DNA from: Paramecium octaurelia
Lineage: Eukaryota; Ciliophora; Oligohymenophorea; Peniculida; Parameciidae
DNA: 64,000 nt
Direction: 5' to 3'
Assembly: GCA_905182995.1 (NCBI GenBank)
Contig: CAJJDP010000049.1
Span: forward strand, 319,286-383,285
The notes below the pieces were generated by a model that worked only from the letters and a program-made list of their open reading frames with translations, searched no databases and had not been told where the DNA came from. Positions 47,406 to 61,371 of the stretch are shown here, piece after piece; the first letter of the stretch is position 1, and each line of letters opens with the position of its first letter. Position numbers and translations under genes: made by a program.

Positions 47406-47477
47406 TATTATTATTTTATAATTATAACAATTGATGTTTACTTTTTATTATAATTTTTCTGATAAATTTGATAATAA

Positions 47478-49165
47478 ATGTTTCCAATCGATCTTGCCAA
47501 ACTAGCCACCTTACAGTCGAAGGTATAAAATACACTCTTATTGCTTATTTAACTACACCTAACTTATATTAATGCTTATTTTCCCAATATTTATGTTAGA
47601 GATTAGAATCGGACTTCAAGGTACTAGGGAGGATAGGAAAGGGTGGATTCTCTAAGGTTTATAAAGTGACCAACTTACTGGATAAGAACACTTATGCTCT
47701 AAAAAAAGTAATTAGAGTTTATATTTTATTTTAGATCGAACTTAAATCTAAGGATATCAAAGATAGCCTAGAGAAAAATATTGAAAGAGCATAGAGAGGT
47801 AAAGTATTGTAATGAAAAAGTTCCTCAGAAGCCAAATACTTAGCCCGTCTATCTCATCCTAAAATTATTAGATATTTCAATTCCTGGGTTGAAGTTATGC
47901 AAAACAAATCAGAATCAAAACTAATTAGAAAGTAAGAGTAAGATTAAAATGATTATGTTGTTGAAAGAAATAACTTTAGCTTTTGTGATTCTCAATCAAA
48001 TTCAAAGAATGATCTTGAAAATTTGATCATGTTTAAAGATGCTCAAAATGAATAAATAAGCTATTCAGAATAAGAAAATGACATCCAACCAAAATCTAGA
48101 GTAAGTCGTCAGAAACAAAGCCACAACACTTAGAATAAGAAATCAACAAGTCAAGATGAGAAAAAATTAGAATTTGATAAGATCATATTCTATATTTAAA
48201 CTGAATTCTGTTAAGAAACACTTGAAAATTATTTACAAAAAAGAAACAATGAATTACTGAGACTCAAAAAAAAGAACATTGAAAAATATCAACTTAAACT
48301 TTAAAATTATGAAAAAGAAGCCAAACTTATATTAGAATAAATTATCAAAGGATTAGACTATTTACATAATGAATGTAATTTAGTGCATCGTGATTTAAAA
48401 CCAGGAAATATCTTTATGAACAGTCCAGAGGATGTGAAAATTGGAGATTTCGGTCTTGTGACCAAATTAAAACAATTTTATGATTTCGATGATTAGGATA
48501 ATGATGATGATATTTGCACTAAAATGTATGCTGCTCCAGAATAAATCAATTAAAATAGAAATAAATCCTTTTATGATCAAAAAAGTGATATTTATGCTTT
48601 GGGATTAATAATATTGTTATTGTTTCATCCAATTTCTACTTCCATGGAAATGATCAAAGTAATTAATGATGCCAGAAAAGGCGTTTTGCCATCAATCCTC
48701 AGAGATAAACATGGCAAAATAGCTGAAATAATACTGGAATGTTTAAATAATGATCCTAAGAAAAGACCAAACATTAATGAAATTACATTTTAAGACTCGT
48801 CAAATTCATTGTCTTCATCAAAGAAGAGCAGCAATGAATTCAGCAGTGACACAACCGATTATTTTATTAAAAATATTGGTATTTGTTAAGTCAAATTTGA
48901 AGACGAGGATGCCTAAGAGAAGTAAAGCATTATTTTATTAATTAGGTATTTGATATTCAATAGTAGATAAATTTAAATTTTCAAAAACCAGAAAAGTTTA
49001 AAGGCTTAAATGATTTATAATCTTAGCGAATGCAATATATCTTATATTGATGATAGGATTGTAATCTAACACAGCTAATTAGAAAACTTCTCTTTCACAA
49101 CTACGCATAGTTAGTTATAAGATATTTATGATCAATTATGTGAACTCACTTAATCATTCAATTGA
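47478..49165 (+). CDS. eIF2-alpha-kinase-like Ser/Thr kinase with insert
   Basis: Motifs: Gly-loop [18 protein letters not shown], lysine YALKKV, helix [21 protein letters not shown], then an acidic-polar insert of about 100 residues, hinge [20 protein letters not shown], catalytic loop [17 protein letters not shown], metal site [11 protein letters not shown], activation end [10 protein letters not shown], and helix [21 protein letters not shown]. Helix C ending ..[10 protein letters not shown], a large insert before hinge strands, and [10 protein letters not shown] are hallmarks of GCN2/PERK/HRI kinases, which phosphorylate eIF2-alpha under stress. No regulatory domain (RWD, HisRS-like) is visible, so the stress sensed is unknown. 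The C-terminus is Ser/Asp-rich. Several introns are needed in the N-lobe. Confidence 0.85.
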
Positions 49166-49211
49166 TTATAATAAATATATTTATATTTATAAATTATTTT
49201 ATAGACTAAAA

Positions 49212-49752
49212 TCATTCATCTGTATTTAAAATCAGTTTTAAACATTTAGTAAACGAATTCATTTCATTTATGTAGTTATTTTTTGCAAGTTCCAACTTTT
49301 GCAGTCTTTCTTGCAGAAAATGATAATTTTATTGATATTATTGACAAGACTCTGTTTCCTACATTAGTCTATATTCAAGTAACTATTTTTATCGCTTCAG
49401 AATTTGTAACTAGTCTTAATTATTTTGTTTAACACCAACAATTCCTTATTATTCAACATCACTATTTTAACTTCTAGAATTAGTTTGATCTGATGAATTA
49501 TTATGCGAATTTCTATTTGCGAATGTAAAGGGATTTACCTCTATCTTATTCAAATCAATCACAGGAGGCTTAATTGTTGGAATAGACTTCCTAAGAAATC
49601 TATATTAATTATAACTTTATTGTCGTTTAAGTGATGGATTTTGCCCTTGTTTTATTACTTACAGTCTATTACTTTCCCTTAGATGCTTCTGATATGGACT
49701 AGGTTGACTTTTTTCTTAAAGTGGAATAGCTTTTCGAATTATTTTTAATCAT
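49212..49752 (-). CDS. Coiled-coil protein with basic N-terminus, 162 residues
   Basis: Two introns (27 and 25 bases, the second starting GTT) give exactly 163 codons. The first 50 residues are basic and Ser-rich (MIKNNSKSYSTLRKKSTQSI). A linker (SIPTIKPPVIDLNKIEVNPF) follows, then a Gln-rich coiled coil (QLQILKRQKQLLEYRLMQET, HFLQERLQKLELAKNNYINE). No family was recognised. It converges on the kinase gene that ends at 49165, with a gap of 46 bases. Confidence 0.64.
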
Positions 49753-50086
49753 TAACAGAAAATAAAATGAATTAGCAGTTTAGAGAAAAAATAATAATTA
49801 ATAGATTATAGGTTTGAAAGAATAAAGAAATTCAGTTTAGGTAATCTACTAGCATAATTAGATGATGCAAATTGAATTGCCAATATTACTTTATAATTTA
49901 AATAAGAGTAAAACTGGATTACTTATATATTAGTTTACAGGATTAGAATGGTACTAAAAAAATAATTTTAATTCAAAAATTGATTTGACATGAAAAACAA
50001 AAATGATAATGGAAATAAATTTGGCAGGTTCTAAGCAATAGAATTGAATTTTCAAAAATTATTAATATAAATATATTATTTTTAAT
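49753..50086. other. Divergent gap between two genes
   Basis: Upstream regions of the coiled-coil gene (minus) and the pseudokinase gene (plus). AT-rich, no frame worth calling; presumably holds both promoters. Confidence 0.5.
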
Positions 50087-51592
50087 ATGAGTAATGACTG
50101 TTACCGAGAAATAATAGAAAAGAAAGCCTTGGCTTAAACACAGCTGAAACAAGTAAATGGAATATCAATTTTTATTAGCTATATTCATTAAAAACTAACT
50201 TAAAATAAATTAAAAAATAATCATATGGATTTATTCCAGATTAGATGATAATTGAAGAAAATAAATACTCCTATATCATCAAATTTAAAGAATTATCAGA
50301 TTGTGTAGAATTGGGTTAAGGTCGCAATTTTGATGCAGTGTTCTTCGGTCAAGAAACTAAAAAATTTTAGATATTAAAACATTTTATAATTATGCGATTT
50401 ATTAATTTGGCAATTACTCTAAGCAAATATGGGTAAGAATATATGCTATTACAGAATTCATCTTCCAATGCTGAACTGTCATCACTTTATTCTTGGTACA
50501 GATTCGAAATAATCATAGAACATTGGCTACAGGCATGTTTACTTAGCCAATTTTATCACTGAAGAATTAAAACATGATAATGAGTAAATAAAAATGAATA
50601 AAAATGTACCCAAGGAGATATAGGATTCGTTAGGTTCTAATTCGGCAAAGGAAATTTAGTTTAATGAGAAAATGACAGTTTTCTCATTAGGTTGCATTAT
50701 ATGCTATCTACATACCTAAAATCATCTTATTGATGTCGATTTGGATAATATTTATAATAATCTATTAAGGGAATTATTAGAGAAATGTAAAGATACAAGC
50801 CAAGGGAGACCAACATTAATTGAACTAAAACATAAATACCTATTAATATTTATAACAGAGTAAATTTTAGATTTAGGAACTTTAGAAATTGAAGCATATA
50901 AAATTGAAGGTTTTATTAATGTCTTTATAACTCCTGATGAATAAATTACTGGAAGACTTTGTGTAATGGAATTCTTTACAAAATTAAAATTTGTTTCATC
51001 ATTTTTTCACAAAATGGTTACAAAGAATCAAAATTCATAGTAGTTTTCAAGTTAAAAATTTGAGGGTTGTTAAAGGAATGAATTTAAGGAGTTTTAACAT
51101 TATTCAAATATCATAATTTACTTATTAGTGCAAGAGGAATTAGCAAAACTAAAGATAGATTCTAATAAAGAATTATCATAATGGGATCAGGATAACACAA
51201 AAGATGAAATTAATGAATTTAAAATAAATTACCTTGAGAGTTATAAAACAATTTTGGAAGATATCCAGAAAATAATAAATATGAAAAGTGACCCAATATT
51301 AATTTAATAAATAAGTAAATATTAGGGTCTATCTAATAATAAAATTCGAGAAATATTTGAAAAGCTTAAAAAAACTTAGCCTCAACTTAGTTCTTCTTTA
51401 TTTATTTGTTTTGAGTCTCTGAATAAAGTTTTTATATATAAACATTTATTAGAATGCTTCTAGCCAATTCAAAATTTATTGATTCAAGAAAATGCATATC
51501 GTAGATATGATATAATTCTAGATAATCTATTTAATAACTAAGAGAATATCGTAAATGAAACAAGCATAAAAAACATAAAATTGAAATATTGA
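50087..51592 (+). CDS. Pseudokinase-like protein with long helical C-terminus
   Basis: Two introns (26 and 22 bases) give exactly 486 codons. A kinase fold can be traced: Gly-loop-like DCVELGQGRNFDAVFFGQET, a strand KKFQILKHFIIMRF, and a helix F/G region MTVFSLGCIICYLHTQNHLI followed by LLEKCKDTSQGRPTLIELKH, the usual end of a kinase domain. Between them no HRD Asp, no DFG and no APE can be found; the segment IGYRHVYLANFITEELKH lies where the catalytic and metal loops should be. Residues of about 230-485 are helical with Lys/Glu and no domain. It is best called a pseudokinase and probably acts as a scaffold. It lies between two kinase genes of different families. Confidence 0.74.
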
Positions 51593-51952
51593 TAATTTAT
51601 AATAAGTAATATAAATAAAGAATTTCATATATTTCAATATCAATATTCGATATTTAAATTGAACTTATTAATTTATCATAAATCATTTGTTTTAATCTAT
51701 TTGTTCTATCTAATCAACTTCAAATTATATCCTTAAGTACAGATATTACAGGAAAAATATAGATAATGAAGTTATATTCAAAAATTGACCAGAAATAGCA
51801 TTATTTTTCCTTGAAATTTATTTACAAATGTAATATTTGAACTAAATGGATAATTTAAATGTGAGAACCAATAGAAAGATAGTAGATATGAATGAAGAAG
51901 AATGAAGTATATAAATTATTATTAACTTTATTTAATATAAATTTGTTTTATA
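51593..51952. other. Gap upstream of the ankyrin-kinase gene
   Basis: 360 AT-rich bases between two plus-strand genes with only short frames. Presumably terminator and promoter DNA. Confidence 0.5.
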
Positions 51953-54273
51953 ATGCAACGCTAATATATGTTACCAACACCAAGAGAAACCAATCAGTAA
52001 ATGAATAAATTAGGTGAGCAATCCATTAAGGGAAACGACTTTTCAGTTAAGAAAACCTAAAAGACAAAAGATTATAATTTAGAAGCCATGTATAATTATT
52101 ATTAAACAACTACTAAGATAGCCAATATATTAAAATTCATAAGAAAGTTTATCGAATTGCAATAGTAATAAGTCTAGTTCCAAAAATTCCATCGGATTTG
52201 ATTAGTAACCCAGTTATATCGAAGAGTAGTAATGGAAATCCTCTCATTATCATACAAATACTGCGCCTGTTCATTTGTATTAAAACATTGCTGAGAACGA
52301 TGCAGCATTTTTAATAAAAGATTAAGATACAGGTATTAGTAATTTAGAACCTAGGAAATGTTTATGATATTAGAAATACAGAAAAGATCCCTGTGAACAG
52401 AGAGTACATGACAAAATTGAAGAAGAGACATAAATCAGCATGGTAAGGTTGGTGGTAATAGAAAAAAGAGAACAATCGAAGTTTATTAAATTATGTTAAA
52501 TCGAATAATATAAAGGAAGTGGAGAAACTTTTAGAGATTGCATCCAAGGATTTGAAACCTGAAATAAATATAAGAGATGACTCTGGTATTAAATATTATA
52601 ATTTAAAAAGGATTGATTCCATTACATTATAGCTGCATGAATCAGAACTACGAATTAGCATTATTACTTTTAAAAAATGAGGCTGATTGCGACTTAACAA
52701 ATTCACAAGGATAAACAGCATTAGGTATTTGTGCTTAAAAAGGGTGTGAATACATCTTGTCATTGTTGTTAACTATAGGTGCTGATATTAATCACATGGA
52801 CAATCTTTAAAATACTCCATTGCATTATGCTTGTTATTTTTGTAAATTAATGGCGTAATCTTAGAACACAAGAGGATTGCTGAAATTTTATTGGCTAGGC
52901 CTTCAATAATGATAAATATTAGGAATCTGGATGGCAAAACACCTTATGATTTAGTCCAACATTGTCCTGCTCTGAAAATACTATTTGATAAACACTAGAA
53001 GGTAGTGAATCAACTTAATTAAGATGAAATAAGATTCATTTAACTTATGTTAAAGAGTTAGAATCTTTGAAGAATCTAATGAAAGAGTAATCACTTCCCC
53101 TAATAGTAAATAATAAGCAAATGCTTATCAAATGTTGGTGCGTTGTTAATCTCCATAAAAAGTTGAATACATGAATTCTCATTCAAATAGATCAACAGCC
53201 TACATCCATCCTGCATAAGATTATACTGAAGTAATTGGACCATCTTCAATTAGAATAATATTACAAATAGGTAAAGGCTCATTTGGGGATGTTTATTTGG
53301 TTGAAAAGAGAATAACTGGTAGACCTAATCAAGGACCAAAATTGGCTATGAAGGTTTTACCTAAGAATAAATTCCTTGGATAAAATTTGCTAAGGTATGC
53401 TTTAACCGAAAGAAATATTCTGTCTTATTTGAATCATCCATTTATTGTTAAATTAAGATATGCATTTTAAACAAATACTCATTTATGTTTATTAATGGAC
53501 TTTTGTCCTGGGGGTGATCTATCTAAATTAATACAAAGACAATAAAGATTATCAGAACAATAAGCTAAATTGTACTTTGCTGAAATATTGACTGCATTGG
53601 AACACTTACATTAAAATGACATTATATACAGAGATTTAAAGCCTGAGAATGTTGTCATTGACCAATATGGACATGCTATGTTAACAGATTTTGGATTATC
53701 AAAAGAAGGAATTCATGACAATTATGGAGCCAAAAGTTTTTGTGGCTCTATGGCATATTTGGCTCCTGAAATGCTAAAAAGAGTCGGTCATGGTAGGGCT
53801 GTTGATTGGTATCATATGGGTAATTCAATTTGATTACAGCTAGGGATCTTATTATATGAAATGATTACTGGTCGACCCCCATATTTCTCGGCCAATAGAG
53901 ATGAAATGATATACAATATCGAATAAAATAACATTCAATACCCAGAAACAATCACAAAAGAATGCAAATCTATGATATAATCTCTCTTAATTAAGAATCC
54001 TATGTAGAGACTAGGTGCCTCCTAAAGAGATGCCGATGAGATTAAGGATCATCCATTTTTAAAATAAATAAATTGGAAGGATTTATTAAATAGGTATTCT
54101 TCATTAAATATAAATAAAGAAAATATAAACCACCAATTCCAGTAATTAATGAAGATATACTTAATTAAGAATTCGATATACCTTTTGATTTTATACTTTC
54201 TGCAGATAAATCTAGCGCAATTAATTACATTAATGGTTGGTCATTTGTTAACAATGATTTTGTACAATTTTGA
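51953..54273 (+). CDS. AGC-family kinase with N-terminal ankyrin repeats
   Basis: The order is a polar N-terminus (about 170 residues), then ankyrin repeats ([50 protein letters not shown]), then an AGC kinase. The kinase shows Gly-loop [20 protein letters not shown], lysine KLAMKVLPK, hinge [20 protein letters not shown], catalytic loop [17 protein letters not shown], metal site [11 protein letters not shown], activation end [20 protein letters not shown] and [11 protein letters not shown]. The activation-loop Thr of AGC kinases is Ser here. A 26-base intron restores an AGC-style C-tail that ends [14 protein letters not shown], which ends in a hydrophobic-motif-like stretch. The kinase should be active. 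The stop is 23 bases from that of the convergent kinesin gene. Confidence 0.92.
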
Positions 54274-54296
54274 TTATTTTATTTATTATTATTAAC

Positions 54297-56336
<2,040 letters not shown>

Positions 56337-56411
56337 CTTCTTCGAACGCCGATTAAGAAAATATTATATAATAATTAATATCTCAAACAACTATATTCTC
56401 GAATAAAAATA

Positions 56412-57790
56412 TCACACACAAAATTAATTCAATTTTTTCTGAAATTCCTTTCTAATAAATTTAATCTCTATTAACATTAGCCCTAATATTAAAGCCTTTA
56501 GATTAGTTATATGCTAAGCAGATTTTTATTGAGAATAAAAACTCATTAGGAGATTATAAACCTGAAACAAATATTTAAGATTCCCATTAGAAATTAAATT
56601 TAAAAAGAGTTAGACTTAGTTTTGATCGCTGTAAATTTTTTGAAGTAGAATTTGATTCAGATTTTGCTTTTTAAAGATTTTAATGTCTTAATTTTTCCAA
56701 TAAACAAACGAAACATTCATAAATTATATCTCCTATATTTACTAAGAATTTGCATTACTCTTCAATTAATTTGAAAATAAATTTAAATCTTTAATTTTAT
56801 CAACAATCTCCTTTGTGTTTTAAATATTAATAGCATCTTTTAAAATTAGTAAATTTTTTTATATTTCTATTTCTGTACTACATACTATAACATAAATCGC
56901 CTTATTATAATCACTTTCATTAATTTGTAATTTCCTTATTATTATTGAAATCCTTATTTATTTTCTTTACTTCTAATTAAATAGATTAAATTATTAATTC
57001 TAAATTTGATATTTCAATATTTTTTCATCTTAATATTGATTTTTATATTATAATAGAATTAGGATTTGTTATTTCATTTTGGATATGTTACTTTCTTTAG
57101 CCATTCCAATCTCTATGCGCTATCCTTGCTTTTCAAATATTTGATTCGTATTAAATTTTCACAATAAATCACAATCATCTTTCACTAATTATAAGTTTAG
57201 TTTCCAGCTAATTAAGAATTATACCATCTACTTTAGACAATTCTTTAATTGAAGATTAATTTACTATTTTTATCTAATGAACTACAATATTTCCAACAAG
57301 ATGTTTACAAATTTACTAATACATTTATTTACAAAAATTAATGTATTTTTTTAAATTATTAATAACATCCAAAGAATTATTTTTACTAATAAAGTACTAG
57401 TTCAACTTTTCAAAGAATTTATTGGTATGTGGAAATACTTCGGTAGATCTGATTCGAATTTACCTTATTCTGCTACACAAAATCCTTTTTTATTTCTTTT
57501 ATTTAATTGAAATAAGGTTATTCGAAGTGATTTTCTTTTTGGCATTATTTTAAATCCATTTTAATAATAGTTATTATTAATAGAAGTTATGTATTATAAA
57601 TAATCCTATTGAATTAAGTTTAGATATATATGATCTTAATTAAAAGTGTAATCAAAATTTGCAAACTCTTAAAAATAAACATCTAGTAAATTTTCTATGA
57701 AGAGTGCTGATTGTAAATGATTGATAAAAGTGGTGTTTATTATTATTTTATTACTAAAGTAATTTTAGATTTACCAATTCTTTATGCATA
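56412..57790 (-). CDS. Unknown Asn/Gln/Lys-rich helical protein; 5' end not placed
   Basis: Exons joined through a 26-base intron (near 57450) give a coherent reading. It runs ALFIENLLDVYFQEFANFDY, then MPKRKSLRITLFQLNKRNKK, then VFPHTNKFFEKLNQYFISKN, and later SDYNKAIYVIVCSTEIEIQK and LSNGNLKYLFQ-like stretches, to TGA 56414-56412. The region upstream of the first recognised exon has no in-frame ATG, so the start given is approximate, and at least one further intron is missed near 57150. No family was recognised. The composition is extremely AT-driven (Ile, Asn, Lys), which points to low constraint. Confidence 0.5.
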
Positions 57791-57929
57791 TTACAAGAAT
57801 GATTAATGTATATATAAATAAAAATATTGTTTCGAAGTCTTAAAAATGTTATTGTTTATAAAGTATTGTAATAATGTTCACGGTAAAAAATAAGATAAAA
57901 TTAATGTTAATTTAATGATTATATGAATA

Positions 57930-58295
57930 TCAGGATGCTTAATAATCAAGATAGGCAAAATATTTTTATTGATTTATCATTGATTATAAACTATCTTAAT
58001 AATTTTGCCACTTTGGTTTTGGTATGAATTCTTGTTGAATTTTAAAGAGATGGGAATTCTGCTATTCCAATTTCTATTTAGCAATAAGTTATTTAATTTT
58101 AGTATTGTTCCTTATTTACTCTAAATATTTGTTATTTATCCTGGAATAGTCAAAACTATATTATAATTTATTGATATTATCATAGTTCCTTGGAGTATCT
58201 TACTTAGACCATCTCCTCTTGGGGTTTTATTCCAAATCTTAGTTTTTATTTTGAGATGACTTTCTGCTTTGCTTTTCATATTTTCTTTAATTCAT
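57930..58295 (-). CDS. Small basic Gln-rich protein, 121 residues
   Basis: A single-exon frame of exactly 122 codons that starts MNQRKYEKQSRKSSQNKNQD and continues KRRWSKQDTPRNYDNINKLQ. It is strongly basic and polar, probably disordered, with no motif. It could also be the 5' exons of the gene at 56412-57790, since both lie on the same strand and the first lacks a start, but no intron joins them in phase through the TGA at 57932-57930. Confidence 0.45.
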
Positions 58296-58514
58296 TTTAA
58301 TAATTTATAATAAAGAAAGTTTTTATTCTCACCTCACATTAGATCTTAATTTTGGTATAGAACATTCACAAATTAAAAGTAGGAAAGTAGTATTTCTCTT
58401 AATTAAAAAAAATAATTATATTTAACAAAGTGTTCAGTTAGTTAATTAATTCAATGATGGATAAAGCTGATGAAAAATCAAATTGCTTAATTGAAGGTAT
58501 TATTTAATAAAAAA

Positions 58515-58733
58515 ATGATGAATAGCAAAATAAAAGGAAAATTTATTAAAAAAGATTTTAATGAATGTTTAACTTTAGTTAAATTAAAACAGTCCATATC
58601 ATCCATATCAATGATATTTTTGTACGAGAGTAAAACAGTTATAATTAAACCTATGAATTTGGTATATTCTAGATGTATAAGAGAACTGACACAATAAATT
58701 AACCAATAGTATGGGAATTAAAAAATGCAATGA
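58515..58733 (+). CDS. Possible small protein, 72 residues
   Basis: A single-exon frame, MMNSKIKGKFIKKDFNECLT at the start, that ends QQINQQYGNQKMQ. It reads like a small mixed alpha/beta protein. An upstream ATG at 58454 opens another frame (MMDKADEKSNCLIE) that would splice into a different, poorer reading. The length is within what chance allows in this genetic code. Confidence 0.33.
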
Positions 58734-58856
58734 TTTAAACACTAAAATGTTTGATAAAATTTGAAACGAGAGTCTTCAGAAAGTTATTTAATTAATTTCT
58801 AATTTATGATGTTTTGTATATTAATTGCGATGCACTTAAAACAATAATTTATAATA

Positions 58857-60380
58857 TCAAAACAACTCTAATGTACCCTATTCTTTTTCCTTTTTCAACG
58901 TTTCAAAATAGCCATAAATGATAGTGACCGAGAGCAAAATACCAGTTCCTATTAAAATATAGACAGAACAACATACCTGATCCAATAGCTCCAAGAAAAT
59001 CAGCCAAGATAGTAAGTGCTCCAATGCACATGCCACCAAACGAAGCAGCAATTGGAATATATCTCTTTAAGACTTCCTTCATTGATGAGTCTCTATATCC
59101 AACAATTTACATGTCTTATTCTTTCAATTATTTGGCAACCTAAATATTATGATAGATAAATACATCTTTTGGTGAAGATCCAGAGACGTCAATCCAAGTT
59201 TTGGAGAAGACTGCACAAGTTCCAAGAATGAATGCAGTATATAAAATAGTATGAATTGGATCAAAAATAGCTTCTGAAATAGATCTTGGTGGTGATACAT
59301 AGTAGACTAAACCACCAACTGGGACTGTTTGTCCATTTTCTAATTCTTACCAATATCCTAATAAACGAATTAAGAAGTTTCCCTTGAAGTTCCTATAGAG
59401 GATTTAAGAAAGGAAATAAAGATTTGATACAAGAGCAGTCTACAAAATGATTGGGATATTTGAAGTATAAAACAACTTAATGGGATATGAAGTTAATCCT
59501 CCTCTGACTTTATTATTTTTGATGGGAATATCAACTTTGAATCCTTGGAAGTAGATGACAATCAAGAACACAAGGACTGTAGCCAACAAATTAGTAAGAT
59601 TAGGTAAAGAGTCTCTTAAAATGGCTGATTGGATGGCACCAATTTTGTCACTTTGAATAAAGAGTCCATGCAATAGGGCAATGACAGCTCCTTCATATTC
59701 AAGTCCAAGTTAGGTTTTATGAGTAATTGGAGAGAATGCTTTCCACATGATGTTTTCACAGATATTAATAGCAATGAACAAGGAAGTTCCTGAATTTCCA
59801 ATTCCATATCCTTTAGAGAGTAATTCATCGATCATGATCATTACGATTGCTGAGAAGACTAATTGGATTATGATTAGGATAGCATTTCCTGCTCCCAATT
59901 TGTCTAAATCTCCATACATTCCTGACCAAACATAAGCAAAAGCTTCTCCAAAAGCTATGAGGATTCCCAACACTAAGATAGACACAGTTTATTACATTTT
60001 TGGGCTCCTGAATACAGTTATTTGTCTTCCTTTACGTTTTAATCAACATCAATTAATTTGGCACCTGCCAAGAGTTACATAATCATTGAGGCTGTGACCA
60101 TTGGTGAGATACCTAATTCCATCAAAGTACCTCTATTAGATGCTAATATGACTCTCATCCAATAGAATGGATCACCAGCAGCAGATTTGTAAATACCATA
60201 GAGTGGAATTTGAGAGCATATCAGATATAGCAAAGTTGCAATGGCTGTCCATAATGCTCTGTATTTAAATAAGATCTAAAATCAAATTAATATTGGTACT
60301 CTTCTCTCAGGCTCAGCCACATCTGGGATGATGGCCATGGCTGGTCTCATGTAATTGAGTATCTTGGTTTTATTTGTCAT
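58857..60380 (-). CDS. SEC61A: Sec61 alpha, pore subunit of the ER protein translocon
   Basis: The product matches Sec61 alpha along its length. It starts [20 protein letters not shown] and has the plug region [20 protein letters not shown]. It continues with [55 protein letters not shown], and a cytosolic loop before the last helices. The C-terminus is [18 protein letters not shown]. Ten membrane helices are expected in a protein of about 475 residues, as in other eukaryotes. The complex moves and inserts nascent proteins at the ER. Small introns are scattered through the gene. Codon use is richer in GC than in neighbouring unknown genes, as expected for a highly expressed protein. Confidence 0.97.
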
Positions 60381-60501
60381 TTTTATTATTGTTATTTAAC
60401 GTGGTTATTTTTTACATTTATTTAATTCCAAACACACGTGTGAATTATATTAATATTATAATAATAATATAATCTATGAATTATTTATTCTTTACTCAAA
60501 A

Positions 60502-60813
60502 TCAAAATCTCTCCAAATAGCCTAAATTTGCATCCTTAATCACACAAACACACACTTTTAGTTCATATTTTTAAGAATCTAATTCACTTAAGTGTTCCCT
60601 TTATGCACAAATTAAATTCGTATTTGCATCCAAGTTTCCAATAATACTGCTGGGATGGGTGTAATTTAATTGAGCTAACATCATATTGTGAATCAATTTT
60701 TGAAGGCAAATAACAAGAGCACTTAAACTTAATTGGCTTCTGATTTAGAAAGTGTTATTTGTGATATTTATTTGACTCATGCATCCATCAAGTTTTAGTG
60801 CTACTGAAATCAT
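60502..60813 (-). CDS. Possible small protein, 103 residues
   Basis: A single-exon frame of 104 codons from MISVALKLDGCMSQINITNN to GYLERF. Composition is mixed and protein-like (LVICLQKLIHNMMLAQLNYT, REHLSELDSQKYELKVCVCV), but no domain is visible. It sits 121 bases upstream of the Sec61 alpha start on the same strand, so it could also be unconstrained promoter sequence. Chance open frames of this size are possible because only TGA stops translation. Confidence 0.35.
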
Positions 60814-61371
60814 ATTACCAAGCTACTTTACTTTATATAAATTATATAAACTAAGTTAATTGCTAGTAATACATAACCTCAATTGTAGTTTTCTGATTGT
60901 ATATTTTTTTGAATAAAAGAGATGAGCAAAAAATTCGATTATGTGATTCAAATTATATGAGTAGTAACTGATTCATGTCCATCTACACCCTTTAAAATAG
61001 AATATCTTCTTTAAATTTGTTATCTTATATTCTAAGTAAACTAAAATTTTCATTCTTCAAGAAACAAAAATTTTGGATGCTTTCAATAATTCATAAACTA
61101 TTGATCTTTTTATTAAGAGAGCTTGTGTGTGTTTTTGTCATTTTTACATAACTTATCTTGATATATATAATGGAATTTATGGTTTATTAATTTTATTATA
61201 AAATGTTAATAAAGTAAAGTAGTATTTATTTATATCTTGGCTAATTTCTAAAAAGGAAGGGTTATTTATGAAAATTTCATCAAGTATGTTCCTTTAATTA
61301 ATTTTTAATAAGTAATTTGTAATTGGGTAATGTAATTGAGATAATCAATAATTAAAATATATCGATCAGTT
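60814..61371. other. Intergenic region, nothing recognised
   Basis: 558 AT-rich bases upstream of the LRR-ankyrin gene. It contains a short GT-rich patch near 61125 and no frame with protein-like composition. Confidence 0.5.

Noticed and set aside
47478-54273. Tandem kinase duplication
   Set aside because: The three neighbouring kinase-fold proteins differ in family, domain layout and motif wording, so they did not arise by recent local copying.
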